Shown: one piece after another, positions 20,678 to 29,352 of the stretch
How the letters are laid out: each line of letters starts with the position of its first letter
Position numbering within the stretch: the first letter of the stretch is position 1
NCBI GenBank assembly: GCA_021827705.1
Contig: JAKAUQ010000007.1
Span: 62,001 to 126,000 of the forward strand
Direction of reading: 5' to 3'
Source: Actinomycetes bacterium
GTDB lineage: Bacteria; Actinomycetota; Acidimicrobiia; Acidimicrobiales; RAAP-2
DNA: 64,000 bases
The notes under the pieces: model-generated
Seen by the model: only the letters and a program-made list of their open reading frames with translations
The model's database searches: none
Told to the model about the DNA's origin: nothing
Translations under genes and position numbers: made by a program

Positions 20678-21469
20678 TCAGGCCCCGACGACCACCTGGG
20701 CGAATACCCGCACGGTGGCGCCGTGCAGGAACTGCTCGACGGACATCTTTTCGTCTCTCACGTACGCCTGCTCGAGGAGCACCCGATCCTTGAACCATGC
20801 GTTGAGACGCCCCTCCACGATCTTGGGCAGGGCGGCCTCCGGCTTGCCTTCGTGGCGCGAGATCTCTTCGACCGTGGCCCGCTCGGCGGCCACCAGCTCG
20901 GCGGGCACCTCGTCGCGCGTCACGTACTGCGGACGGGCAAAGGCGATATGGACGGCCAACTCGTGGACAGCCTCGGGTGTGGCGTTGGCGACGACCACGG
21001 CCACCGCATTCACCCCGCGACCCGACTGCTGGTGCAGGTAGGTATCGACCACCTCGCCGGGTCCGGCGCTCAGACGCACGACGCGCCCAACCGAGATGTT
21101 CTCCTTCAACGTGGTCAGCAGCTGCTCGAGGCGCTCGCGGAACTCGTCGAGCGCCCCCTCGCCGTGCGCGGCGACCTGTGCGGCCATCTCGTCGGCCAAC
21201 GCCACGAAGGCGTCGGACTTGGCCACGAAGTCCGTCTCGCAACGCAGTTCGACGATGGCAGCCACGGATCCATCGCGCACCACGGCGACGGCGCCTTCGC
21301 CCGCCTCGCGGTCAGCCCGCTTGGCAGCCGACGCCAGACCCTGGACGCGCAGCCACTGTGTCGCTGCCTCGAAGTCTCCCTCGCTCGCCTCCAGGGCGCG
21401 CTTGGCGTCCATCATTCCCACTCCCGTGGCCTGGCGCAGGGCCTGGACGTCCTTGGCGGTGATTTCCAC
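20678..21469 (-). CDS. tsf: elongation factor Ts
   Basis: VQALRQATGVGMMDAKRALEASEGDFEAATQWLRVQG. Confidence 0.96.
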   Translation of the reverse strand: MEITAKDVQALRQATGVGMMDAKRALEASEGDFEAATQWLRVQGLASAAKRADREAGEGAVAVVRDGSVAAIVELRCETDFVAKSDAFVALADEMAAQVAAHGEGALDEFRERLEQLLTTLKENISVGRVVRLSAGPGEVVDTYLHQQSGRGVNAVAVVVANATPEAVHELAVHIAFARPQYVTRDEVPAELVAAERATVEEISRHEGKPEAALPKIVEGRLNAWFKDRVLLEQAYVRDEKMSVEQFLHGATVRVFAQVVVGA

Positions 21470-21499
21470 CTGTGTCTCCTTCTGAACTCTCGAACTTGC

Positions 21500-22399
21500 C
21501 TACTGGGCCTCGGGGGCCAGCGGCGTCTCGGACTGTGCGGTCGGCTCGCTTTGCGCGGGGGTGGCCTCGACCTCGGCCGCGCTGGGCGCGGGGGTGACCT
21601 CGATCTCGGGCGCGCTGGGCACGGGTGCGGCGGCCTCGACCTCGGGCGCGCTGGGCGCGGGGGCCGACTCGGTCGCGGCTGCCTGGGCTGCGCGCGTCGC
21701 GCTCACCCGATTCTGGCGTACGTAGCGGCCCTCAACGACCGCTTCGGCCACCAGGCGTGCCATCAGGGCACCGGCACGAATCGCGTCGTCGTTGCCCGGG
21801 ATCACGAAGTCGATCACGTCGGGGTCGCAGTTGGTGTCGACGACAGCCACCACGGGAATGCCCAGCTTGCGTGCCTCGGTAACCGCAATCTGCTCCTTCT
21901 TCGTGTCGATCACGAAGATGGCGTCGGGCACCCGTTCGAGGGCTGCGATCCCGCCCAGGTTGCGATCGAGCTTTTCGAGCTCGCGCGCGTGGCGCAGCGC
22001 CTCGCGCTTGGGCATGCTCTCGAAGTCTCCAGCTCGCTGCATCGCACGCAACTCGCTCATGCGGCGCACCCGCCCGTGCACGGTGGCGAAGTTGGTCAAC
22101 ATGCCACCCAGCCAGCGCTGGTTGACGTAAGGCATGCCGCAGGCCTGCGCGTAGTCCGCGATGGGCCCCTGGCTCTGCTTCTTGGTTCCCACAAACAGCA
22201 CCGTTCCACCTTGGGAGACCAGCTCGCGCACGAAGGCGTAGCTTGCCTCGATGCCGGTGAGCGTCTTGCGCAGGTCGATCAGGTAGATGCCATTGCGCTC
22301 ACCCAAGATGAAACGACGCATCTTCGGGTTCCACCGGCGGGTTTGGTGCCCAAAGTGCACCCCCGCATCCAGCAGCTCCTGCAAGGTGACCAGTGCCAC
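21500..22399 (-). CDS. rpsB: 30S ribosomal protein S2 with repetitive C-terminal tail
   Basis: [49 protein letters not shown] start at 22399 with RBS AAAGGAC. Confidence 0.96.
   Translation of the reverse strand: MALVTLQELLDAGVHFGHQTRRWNPKMRRFILGERNGIYLIDLRKTLTGIEASYAFVRELVSQGGTVLFVGTKKQSQGPIADYAQACGMPYVNQRWLGGMLTNFATVHGRVRRMSELRAMQRAGDFESMPKREALRHARELEKLDRNLGGIAALERVPDAIFVIDTKKEQIAVTEARKLGIPVVAVVDTNCDPDVIDFVIPGNDDAIRAGALMARLVAEAVVEGRYVRQNRVSATRAAQAAATESAPAPSAPEVEAAAPVPSAPEIEVTPAPSAAEVEATPAQSEPTAQSETPLAPEAQ
21555..21656. repeat. imperfect tandem repeat (33/33/36 bp) encoding the S2 C-terminal tail
   Basis: Units gcgggggtggcctcgacctcggccgcgctgggc / gcgggggtgacctcgatctcgggcgcgctgggc / acgggtgcggcggcctcgacctcgggcgcgctgggc. 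Confidence 0.85.
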
Positions 22400-22518
22400 G
22401 CGTCGTCCTTTCGTCCGGTTGCTGACCAGGGGAGCGCCGCGAGCGGCGACCGTCCGATTCCCCTCGGCCCGTTGTCCATGCCCTCCCACCGCGGGAGGGC
22501 CCGACCATGCTAGTCGAC

Positions 22519-23412
22519 TCAGCCGCGGGGGTGTGTCTGGCGATGGATGGACTGGAGCCTCGTCTTGGTCACGTGCGTGTAGAGCTGCGTCGTCACCAGG
22601 CTGGCGTGGCCGAGCAGCTCTTGAACGTGGCGCAGATCGGCGCCGCCCTCCAGCAGGTGCGTGGCGTAGGTGTGGCGCAAGGCGTGCGGATACACGTGAC
22701 CGCTCGCCGCGCGCCGATCCAGTATCCGCCGCACGTCGCGGGGCCCGAGGCGTCGCCCGCGGTGGTTCACGAATAGGGCATCGCCGCACTGCTCGGGGTC
22801 GGCCACGTCGTCGCGGGCGTCGTCGACCCACGTGCGGATCGCCTCGAGGCCCCGCCGGTGCAGAGGCACGACCCGCTCCTTGCGCCCCTTGCCCCGCACA
22901 CGTAAGGTGCCACGCGCCCAGTCCACGCTCCCCCGGTCGAGGTCGCACAGCTCGCTCACGCGGAGGCCCGCCCCGTAGAGGACCTCACAGACCGCGCGAT
23001 CGAGAAGGGCCCACTCGTCATCCCCCCAGTCCTCGTCGAGCAGGGCGGCGAGCTGCTCGTGCGCGATCACAACCGGCAGCCGGGCCGGGGGCCGGGGCGC
23101 CAGCAGTCGACTGGCCGGGTCGCTGCGCAGGTCGCCACGTTCGGTGAGCCACGCGAAGTAGGCCCGCAGCGCCGCCCGTCGGCGCGCAATGGTCGAGCGC
23201 TGACGCCCGGCCTCGGTGAGGTTGACGAGGTGCGCCCGCAGAACCCGCGCGGTGATGTGAGCTGGGCCGGGCGCGCCCGACCAGGTGACGAAGTCGTCCA
23301 GGTCGCGTCGGTAGGCCCGCCGTGTGGCCACGGCCAGATCGCGCGCCGCCAACCACGCGTCAAACGCCTCGAGCGACCATCCCCCACCGGCCGGAGCCGT
23401 GGCGTCGTCCAC
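22519..23412 (-). CDS. xerC: tyrosine recombinase, XerC/XerD type
   Basis: 297 aa; [54 protein letters not shown] with R-H-R-Y catalytic set; adjacent to rpsB. Confidence 0.9.
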   Translation of the reverse strand: MDDATAPAGGGWSLEAFDAWLAARDLAVATRRAYRRDLDDFVTWSGAPGPAHITARVLRAHLVNLTEAGRQRSTIARRRAALRAYFAWLTERGDLRSDPASRLLAPRPPARLPVVIAHEQLAALLDEDWGDDEWALLDRAVCEVLYGAGLRVSELCDLDRGSVDWARGTLRVRGKGRKERVVPLHRRGLEAIRTWVDDARDDVADPEQCGDALFVNHRGRRLGPRDVRRILDRRAASGHVYPHALRHTYATHLLEGGADLRHVQELLGHASLVTTQLYTHVTKTRLQSIHRQTHPRG

Positions 23413-23418
23413 GCCACC

Positions 23419-23424
23419 ACGCTA
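23419..23424 (-). promoter_or_regulatory. candidate -10 (TAGCGT) 6 nt before xerC GTG
   Basis: TAGCGT-GGTGGC-GTG. Confidence 0.55.
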
Positions 23425-23481
23425 CTCAGGGCTTCAGCTGGGTCGGGACTCTCGGTAGTGTGAAGGCAATCGAGGAGGCCC

Positions 23482-24156
23482 GTGCCGCGTATTTTGCTGG
23501 TTGAGGACGACGATCACATCCGCGCCGCCCTGCGTCTCATGTTCGAAGGGGCGCAGTTCATCGTCGACGACGCGGCCTCGGGCGAGGAGGGTCTGGCGCT
23601 GTTCGCCAGCGCCGCGGCGGACCTGGCCGTCGTCGATGTGATGCTGCCGGGCATGTCAGGCTTCGAGACCTGCCAGCAGTTGCGCGACCAGGGCGACTTG
23701 CCCATCGTGATCGTGTCCGCTCGTGACGAGACCGCTGATGTCGTGCGCGGTCTGGAGTCGGGTGCTGACGACTACGTCACCAAGCCCTTCGTCCCCGAGG
23801 AGCTCCTGGCACGGGTTCGTGCGCACCTTCGCCGCCGGAGTGACCGCACCACGGGGCCTTTTCGCCTCGGCGTGCTGCAGGTCCTGCCCGACGAGGGGGT
23901 CGTGCGCAACGACGACGGCTCCGAGCTCCACCTGACGGCGACGGAGTTCCGGCTCCTGGTGGATCTGGCCCAGGCCGACGGTCGCGTGCTCAGCCGGGAG
24001 GATCTCCTGGAGCGCGTGTGGGGCTACGACTACTTCGGCGACAGCCGATTGGTCGATGTCCACATCCGCCGCCTGCGCACCAAGATCGAGCCCGACCCGT
24101 CCAATCCGACCTTCCTGGTCACCGTGCGCGGGTCGGGGTACAAGCTGGTTCGCTGA
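23482..24156 (+). CDS. OmpR-family response regulator, MtrA-like
   Basis: MPRILLVEDDDHIRAALRLMF...VDVMLPGMSGFETC...VVRGLESGADDYVTKPF...LLERVWGYDYFGDSRLVDVHIRRLRTKIEPDPSNPTFLVTVRGSGYKL. Confidence 0.93.
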   Translation: MPRILLVEDDDHIRAALRLMFEGAQFIVDDAASGEEGLALFASAAADLAVVDVMLPGMSGFETCQQLRDQGDLPIVIVSARDETADVVRGLESGADDYVTKPFVPEELLARVRAHLRRRSDRTTGPFRLGVLQVLPDEGVVRNDDGSELHLTATEFRLLVDLAQADGRVLSREDLLERVWGYDYFGDSRLVDVHIRRLRTKIEPDPSNPTFLVTVRGSGYKLVR

Positions 24157-25547
24157 TGCGGTGGCGGAGCCTGCGCCTGCGCCTCCTGGCCACGTTCGCC
24201 GTGGGCGCGCTGCTGCTCAGCTCGCTGTTCGCCGTGCTGACCTACGTAGCCTTCGAGCGCGTCCTGGTCTCCAGTCAGCAGCAGACCGACCTGCGCCAGA
24301 GCTTCGTCAGCGCCGCCCTCATTCGCAGCACCCTCTATACGTCTCCCCCGGACCTGGCCAACCAGCTCAATGCGATCGAGCAGGCAACCAACTCCAGCGT
24401 CCTGGTGCACACCCACCACCAATGGCTCTCCAAGAGCCACGGCGCCGCCACCACCGACGTCACCTCGACGATCATCCGGCTGGTGGATCAGGGCCACGTG
24501 GTCCAGCAGACCCTCCAGCGCAACGGCCGGATCATCTTCGTGGTCGGCGTTCCCATCCCCGCCGTGGAGACCCAGGTGTTCGAGGTCTTCCATCTCGGCC
24601 GCCTCAACGACACCCTGCGCACCTTGGTAACGGTGCTGGGCCTGGGGGCACTGGTGACCAGCTTCGTGGGTCTGGCCGGCGGCCTCTGGGTGGCCCGGCG
24701 CACCGTGCGGCCGCTCCAGCGCGTCTCGTCGGCCGCAGCCGCCATCGCCGAGGGCGACCTCACTACGCGCCTGGACCTGACGCGGCCGGACCTGGAGATC
24801 CGGCAGTTGACGGAGTCCTTCAACGGGATGGTGGCGCGCCTGTCCGAGCGCCTGGAGCACGACGCCCGCTTCGCCAGTGACGTAAGCCACGAGCTGCGCT
24901 CGCCTCTGACCACCCTGGCCACCACCGCTGCGGTGCTCCAGCAGCACCGCGACGAGCTGTCCACCAGTGGTCGCATCAGCCTGGACCTCCTGAGCGCTGA
25001 TCTGGCCATCTTCCAGACGCTCATCGACGACCTGCTCGAGATGGCCCGCAGCGACGCGGGCGCCTCGTCGCCGAATCTCGAGACGGTGCCAGTGGCCGAG
25101 CTCGTCCGTCAGGCCACCCGTAGCGCCGCGCAGCGCCTCGGGGTCGCGATCCCGCCTATCGAGGTGGATCCCGCTACCCGCACCGATGAGGTAACCGTCG
25201 ACCGGCGACGCTTCGAGCGCGTGATGACCAATCTGATCTCCAATGCCCAGCGCTACGCGCACGGCGTGGTGGCCGTGCGCGTGCGCCCCGAGGCCGGTTT
25301 CGTCTTCATCGACGTCGACGACGCCGGACCCGGCGTGCCCGTCGAGGAGCGCGATCGGGTCTTCGATCGCTTCTTCCGCGGTCGGGCCGCCCATGCCCGC
25401 GGCATCGCCCACGGCACGGGCCTGGGCCTGGCCCTGGTGCACGATCACGTCGCGACGCTCGGCGGCTCCGTCGCGATCCTCGACAGCCCCGAGGGCGGGG
25501 CTCGGGTGCGCATCGCCCTACCCACGCACGTCGAGGTGACCGCGTGA
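24156..25547 (+). CDS. sensor histidine kinase, MtrB-like
   Basis: Start ATG 24156 overlaps RR stop; HAMP then FASDVSHELRSPLTTLATTAAVLQQHRDEL...; C-terminal HATPase_c GTGLGLALVHDHV. Confidence 0.93.
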   Translation: MRWRSLRLRLLATFAVGALLLSSLFAVLTYVAFERVLVSSQQQTDLRQSFVSAALIRSTLYTSPPDLANQLNAIEQATNSSVLVHTHHQWLSKSHGAATTDVTSTIIRLVDQGHVVQQTLQRNGRIIFVVGVPIPAVETQVFEVFHLGRLNDTLRTLVTVLGLGALVTSFVGLAGGLWVARRTVRPLQRVSSAAAAIAEGDLTTRLDLTRPDLEIRQLTESFNGMVARLSERLEHDARFASDVSHELRSPLTTLATTAAVLQQHRDELSTSGRISLDLLSADLAIFQTLIDDLLEMARSDAGASSPNLETVPVAELVRQATRSAAQRLGVAIPPIEVDPATRTDEVTVDRRRFERVMTNLISNAQRYAHGVVAVRVRPEAGFVFIDVDDAGPGVPVEERDRVFDRFFRGRAAHARGIAHGTGLGLALVHDHVATLGGSVAILDSPEGGARVRIALPTHVEVTA

Positions 25548-26122
25548 GACGCCTGGCCGCCGCCGCCGCCGTGGCCGGCGCGGCCGTCGCGCTCGCGGGC
25601 TGCACGCTGGTGCCCACGACGAAGGAGCCCGCGACGATCCCCCCGCGCGCGGTGCCCCTCGGCCTGCTCGGGCACACGATCCCGGGCACCAACAACGGCC
25701 ACGTCGTTTTCATCACGCAGCCCGTGTACATCGTTGACGCCACCGGCCACCTGTCCGCGTCGAGCCGGATCGTCCCGCGCCCCCCGACGCTCCTCTCGGT
25801 CCTGCGAGAACTAGTCCTAGGCCCGACCGCCATCGAGACCGAGGGCGGCTACACCTCGGCTCTGCCCGCCAACCTCACCATCTTGCAGGCCGTGATCGTG
25901 CACCACATGGGCTACATCGAATTGGCGCAGCCCTTCACCGGCCTGCATCGGCACCGCGTGGAGATGATCATGGGTCAGCTGACGCTGACGGCCTTTGCCG
26001 TGGGGGCGACCAGTGGCGTGAAGATGTTCGTCAACGGAACTCCCCTGCGCGTGCCCCGGCCCTCCGGGCCGTCGGTCCTCATCGCAACGGTTCGCGACTA
26101 CCAGTCACTGCTCAACGCGTAG
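25544..26122 (+). CDS. GerMN-domain lipoprotein (LpqB-like, short)
   Basis: Lipobox VALAGC; 192 aa; position immediately after MtrAB-like pair; GerMN-like core. Confidence 0.7.
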   Translation: MRRLAAAAAVAGAAVALAGCTLVPTTKEPATIPPRAVPLGLLGHTIPGTNNGHVVFITQPVYIVDATGHLSASSRIVPRPPTLLSVLRELVLGPTAIETEGGYTSALPANLTILQAVIVHHMGYIELAQPFTGLHRHRVEMIMGQLTLTAFAVGATSGVKMFVNGTPLRVPRPSGPSVLIATVRDYQSLLNA

Positions 26123-26461
26123 GGCGGGTGCGGTGAATGCCCGGGCCGCACTCCAGAGGTGCTCGAGGTCGTAGTAGGCACGCGCCTCATCCTGGAAGAC
26201 GTGCACGATGACGTCGACGTAGTCGAGGGCAATCCACTCGCCCCCCGCGACACCCTCCACCCGCACCGGGGAGACCCTGGCGTCGCGAGCCACGACGCGC
26301 TCGACCTCCTCGGCGATCGTGCGAACCTGACGATCCGAACGGCCTGAGACGATGACCAGCACGTCAAAGGCCGACGTCAGCCCCGAGACGTCGAGAGCCG
26401 TCGGATGCTCGGCCGCCTTCTCCCCAGCCCCCGCCAGGGCTGCGGCCACCACGGTCGCCAC
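26105..26461 (-). CDS. rsfS: ribosomal silencing factor RsfS
   Basis: KAAEHPTALDVSGLTSAFDVLVIVSGRSDRQVRTIAEEVERVV...GEWIALDYVDVIVHVFQDEARAYYDLEHLW; probable GTG start 26461. Confidence 0.93.
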   Translation of the reverse strand: MATVVAAALAGAGEKAAEHPTALDVSGLTSAFDVLVIVSGRSDRQVRTIAEEVERVVARDARVSPVRVEGVAGGEWIALDYVDVIVHVFQDEARAYYDLEHLWSAARAFTAPALRVEQ

Positions 26462-26505
26462 GTACCCCAGGGACTCCTCGCGTGGGCGCTGCAGCGCCGG
26501 GCGGC

Positions 26506-26679
26506 TCAGCGGGCCACCCCGAGCACCGCCAGGGCCACGAGGAACGGCACGCTCACCAGTGCGACGCCCGTCACGGCCCACCGGGCCCGGGACCGTCGCA
26601 CGAGCCGCCGCGGACGAGCGGGCACGGCTTCCACGACGCGCCCCGACCAGGGGCTTGCCTCAAAGTGCCGTACCGCCAT
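26506..26679 (-). CDS. small (57 aa) predicted single-TM protein between nadD and rsfS
   Basis: MAVRHFEASPWSGRVVEAVPARPRRLVRRSRARWAVTGVALVSVPFLVALAVLGVAR*, starting 13 nt after the nadD stop; basic N-half then one hydrophobic helix. Below the ORF-track length cut-off. Confidence 0.45.
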   Translation of the reverse strand: MAVRHFEASPWSGRVVEAVPARPRRLVRRSRARWAVTGVALVSVPFLVALAVLGVAR

Positions 26680-26691
26680 GACGCCAGCACA

Positions 26692-27261
26692 TTAGCCGCT
26701 GGTGGCCTGGAAGAGCGGAATCACTGCGGTCGGGATATAAATGTCCAGGTCGGCGCGGTCCGGCGTCAGGGAGCGCACAAAGCTGCTGGACAGGTCGACG
26801 GGGTCCATCGAGATCTCGTAGCCCACCCATCCGGCGGGAAGTTCGAGGTGCGTGCCCGGACGCGGGACGACTCCGACGCGCACCATGGAGCGCAGCTGGT
26901 CGGCCTCGTGCCATCCCTCCAGATCGGGCACGAGATCGGCGCCGATGATCAGGTCGACCTCGTCAACGGTGGCCAGCAGCTCGCGAACCGAGTCGACCGT
27001 GTAGGACGGGCCGCTGCGACGGACCTCGCGGTCCGAGACCACGACGTGCTCGATCTCGCCGAAGGCCGCCCGCGCCATCGCCAGGCGGACCGCCGCCGGT
27101 CGCACGTAGCCGCGAGCCACCTTCTGGTACGGGTCCCCGGCTACGGCCACCTCGATCTGGTTGAAGCGGTGGGTGCGCACGGCGGCCCGCACCGCGGCGA
27201 CGTGCCCGAAGTGAGGGGGATCAAAAGTGCCCCCGAAGAGGCCAACGCGCCGCAGGGTCAC
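26692..27261 (-). CDS. nadD: nicotinate-nucleotide adenylyltransferase
   Basis: RRVGLFGGTFDPPHFGHVAAVRAA...SSSFVRS. Confidence 0.94.
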   Translation of the reverse strand: MTLRRVGLFGGTFDPPHFGHVAAVRAAVRTHRFNQIEVAVAGDPYQKVARGYVRPAAVRLAMARAAFGEIEHVVVSDREVRRSGPSYTVDSVRELLATVDEVDLIIGADLVPDLEGWHEADQLRSMVRVGVVPRPGTHLELPAGWVGYEISMDPVDLSSSFVRSLTPDRADLDIYIPTAVIPLFQATSG

Positions 27262-27267
27262 CCTGAG

Positions 27268-27273
27268 AGCCTA
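27268..27273 (-). promoter_or_regulatory. candidate -10 (TAGGCT) 6 nt before nadD GTG
   Basis: TAGGCT-CTCAGG-GTG. Confidence 0.6.
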
Positions 27274-27325
27274 ACGGCGCGCGAGGCGGCTGCCCGGGGC
27301 ACGGGAGCCCACGACGTCCACCGCT

Positions 27326-27331
27326 TAGGCT
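27326..27331 (+). promoter_or_regulatory. candidate -10 (TAGGCT) 6 nt before class II DAHP synthase ATG
   Basis: TAGGCT-GGGGGG-ATG. Confidence 0.6.
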
Positions 27332-27337
27332 GGGGGG

Positions 27338-28714
27338 ATGGAGTCGTCGGCGCGGGAGTGGTCGCTCGACTCGTGGCGCCAGTTGCCGGTCCACCAGAGC
27401 CCCACCTGGCCCGACCTCGACCACCTCGCCCGCGTGGAGCGCGAGTTGGCCGCCAAGCCCCCACTGGTCTTTGCCGGCGAGGCGCGCCGGCTCCAGCAGC
27501 ACCTGTCGGACGTGTCAGCGCGGCGGGCCTTCCTCTTGCAGGCCGGCGACTGTGCCGAGTCCTTCGAGGAGGCGTCGGCCAACGCCATCCGCGACAAGCT
27601 CAAGGTCATCTTGCAGATGGCGGTGGCCCTCACCTACGCCGCGGGCGTCCCGGTGATCAAGGTCGGCCGCATCGCCGGGCAGTTCGCCAAGCCGCGCTCG
27701 GAGGACTTCGAGGAGCGCGACGGGGTGCGCCTGGCAGCTTTCCGGGGCCACATCGTCAACTCCGACGAGTTCACCGAGGCGGCGCGCCGTCCGGATCCCG
27801 AGCGGCTCCTGGCTGCCTACCACCAGTCGGTCGCGACCCTCAACCTCCTGCGCGCCTTCACCACCGGAGGATTCGCGGCCCTCTCCCGTGTCCACACCTG
27901 GAACCAGGAGTTCGTCGCCAGCTCGCCCGAGGGCCAGCGCTACGCCGTGGTGGCCGACGAGATCGAGCGCGCACTGGCGTTCATGCGCGCGTGCGGCATC
28001 GATCTGCACGACGACGCGGCTCTGCAGGGCGTGGACTTCTACACCAGCCACGAGGCGCTGATCCTGCCCTACGAGCAGGCGCTGACGCGCCAGGACTCCC
28101 TGACGGGCCAGTGGTACGACTGCTCGGCCCATTTGCTGTGGATCGGCGATCGGACCCGGCAGCTCGACGGAGCGCACGTGGAGTTCCTGCGCGGCGTGGC
28201 CAATCCCGTGGGGCTCAAGGTCGGCCCCAGCGCCACCGTGGACGAGCTGCGCCGCCTCGCCGACGTGCTCAACCCTGACAACGCGCCGGGGCGCATCACC
28301 CTGATCAGCCGCATGGGCGTCTCGCGCATCAGCGACCTGCTCCCTCCCCTGGTCGAGGCGCTGCGCGATGACGGCCGCCACGTCGTATGGGCCTGCGACC
28401 CGATGCACGGCAACACGTTCCGCGTCGGAGGCGGGCAGAAGACTCGTCACTTCGACGATGTGCTGGCCGAGACGGCCCGCTTCTTCGCGGTGCACGAGTC
28501 GCTCGGCACCTGGCCCGGTGGGCTCCACATCGAGCTGACCGGCGGCGACGTCACCGAGTGCTTGGGCGGTGGCGCTCGCCTCAACGAGCAGGATCTCGAG
28601 CTCAACTACACGACGATCTGCGACCCGCGCCTCAACGCCACCCAGAGCCTCGACCTCGCCTTCCACGTCGCCGAGTTTCTGCAGAGCTACGGCACGGGCG
28701 CCACGTCGTTGTAA
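27338..28714 (+). CDS. class II 3-deoxy-7-phosphoheptulonate synthase
   Basis: 458 aa; [57 protein letters not shown]. Confidence 0.97.
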   Translation: MESSAREWSLDSWRQLPVHQSPTWPDLDHLARVERELAAKPPLVFAGEARRLQQHLSDVSARRAFLLQAGDCAESFEEASANAIRDKLKVILQMAVALTYAAGVPVIKVGRIAGQFAKPRSEDFEERDGVRLAAFRGHIVNSDEFTEAARRPDPERLLAAYHQSVATLNLLRAFTTGGFAALSRVHTWNQEFVASSPEGQRYAVVADEIERALAFMRACGIDLHDDAALQGVDFYTSHEALILPYEQALTRQDSLTGQWYDCSAHLLWIGDRTRQLDGAHVEFLRGVANPVGLKVGPSATVDELRRLADVLNPDNAPGRITLISRMGVSRISDLLPPLVEALRDDGRHVVWACDPMHGNTFRVGGGQKTRHFDDVLAETARFFAVHESLGTWPGGLHIELTGGDVTECLGGGARLNEQDLELNYTTICDPRLNATQSLDLAFHVAEFLQSYGTGATSL

Positions 28715-29352
28715 CGCAGCAGGCGACGGCGCGCGCCGTCGACCTCCACCTCGGTCATCGAGCAGTGGACGGTGCGCAGGCCGAGCCGGGCGCCGGCGGG
28801 CGCCGGGAATGCCAGGCGCAGCGCGTGCTCAATGACGCCGGCGTGGGTGAAGAGCACCACGCGCTCCCCCGGGTGCGCCCGGGCCAGATCCTCGAGGGCC
28901 GCGCGGCAGCGCTGCGAGAACGCCAGCCAAGACTCCCCACCCGGCGCCAGGGGCGCGCCGGGGTCCTCGTCCCAGTTGGGCCCGCCAAAGCGCGCCACCA
29001 GCTGCGCCCACGTCAGCCCGTCGGCCTCCCCGGGTCGGAGCTCCTCGAGGTCGGGGGCGACCCGCGCCGGCGGCAGTCCGGGCACCGCCGCCGCCACCAG
29101 ATCGGCGGTCTCGCGCGCGCGGGCCAGAGGCGAGACGTAGGTCGCCGCAACGTCGCTCAGCTCCCCCGACGCCGACAGGCGCTCCCCCAGGGCGCGTGCC
29201 TGGGCGCGCCCCCGATCACTGAGGCCGGTACAGCCCCGGGTGCCGCCCACGATGCCGGCAAGGTTGCACACGGCCTCCCCGTGACGCACCAGGAGCAGAC
29301 GCGCACCGGAGGGCTCGCCGCCCAGCGTGCGGAAGCGGGCGGGCACGCTCAC
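28687..29352 (-). CDS. histidine phosphatase (phosphoglycerate mutase-like) family protein
   Basis: [19 protein letters not shown]...ARALGERL...[15 protein letters not shown]. Confidence 0.9.
   Translation of the reverse strand: MSVPARFRTLGGEPSGARLLLVRHGEAVCNLAGIVGGTRGCTGLSDRGRAQARALGERLSASGELSDVAATYVSPLARARETADLVAAAVPGLPPARVAPDLEELRPGEADGLTWAQLVARFGGPNWDEDPGAPLAPGGESWLAFSQRCRAALEDLARAHPGERVVLFTHAGVIEHALRLAFPAPAGARLGLRTVHCSMTEVEVDGARRRLLRYNDVAPVP

Noticed and set aside
22519-23412. Tyrosine recombinase as a sign of an integrated mobile element
   Set aside because: XerC-like housekeeping recombinase in the usual actinobacterial position next to rpsB; no att repeats, tRNA target or phage genes nearby.
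26485-26498. 14-bp palindrome GGCGCTGCAGCGCC near rsfS as an operator
   Set aside because: Short GC palindromes are frequent at this composition; no second copy or supporting context seen.
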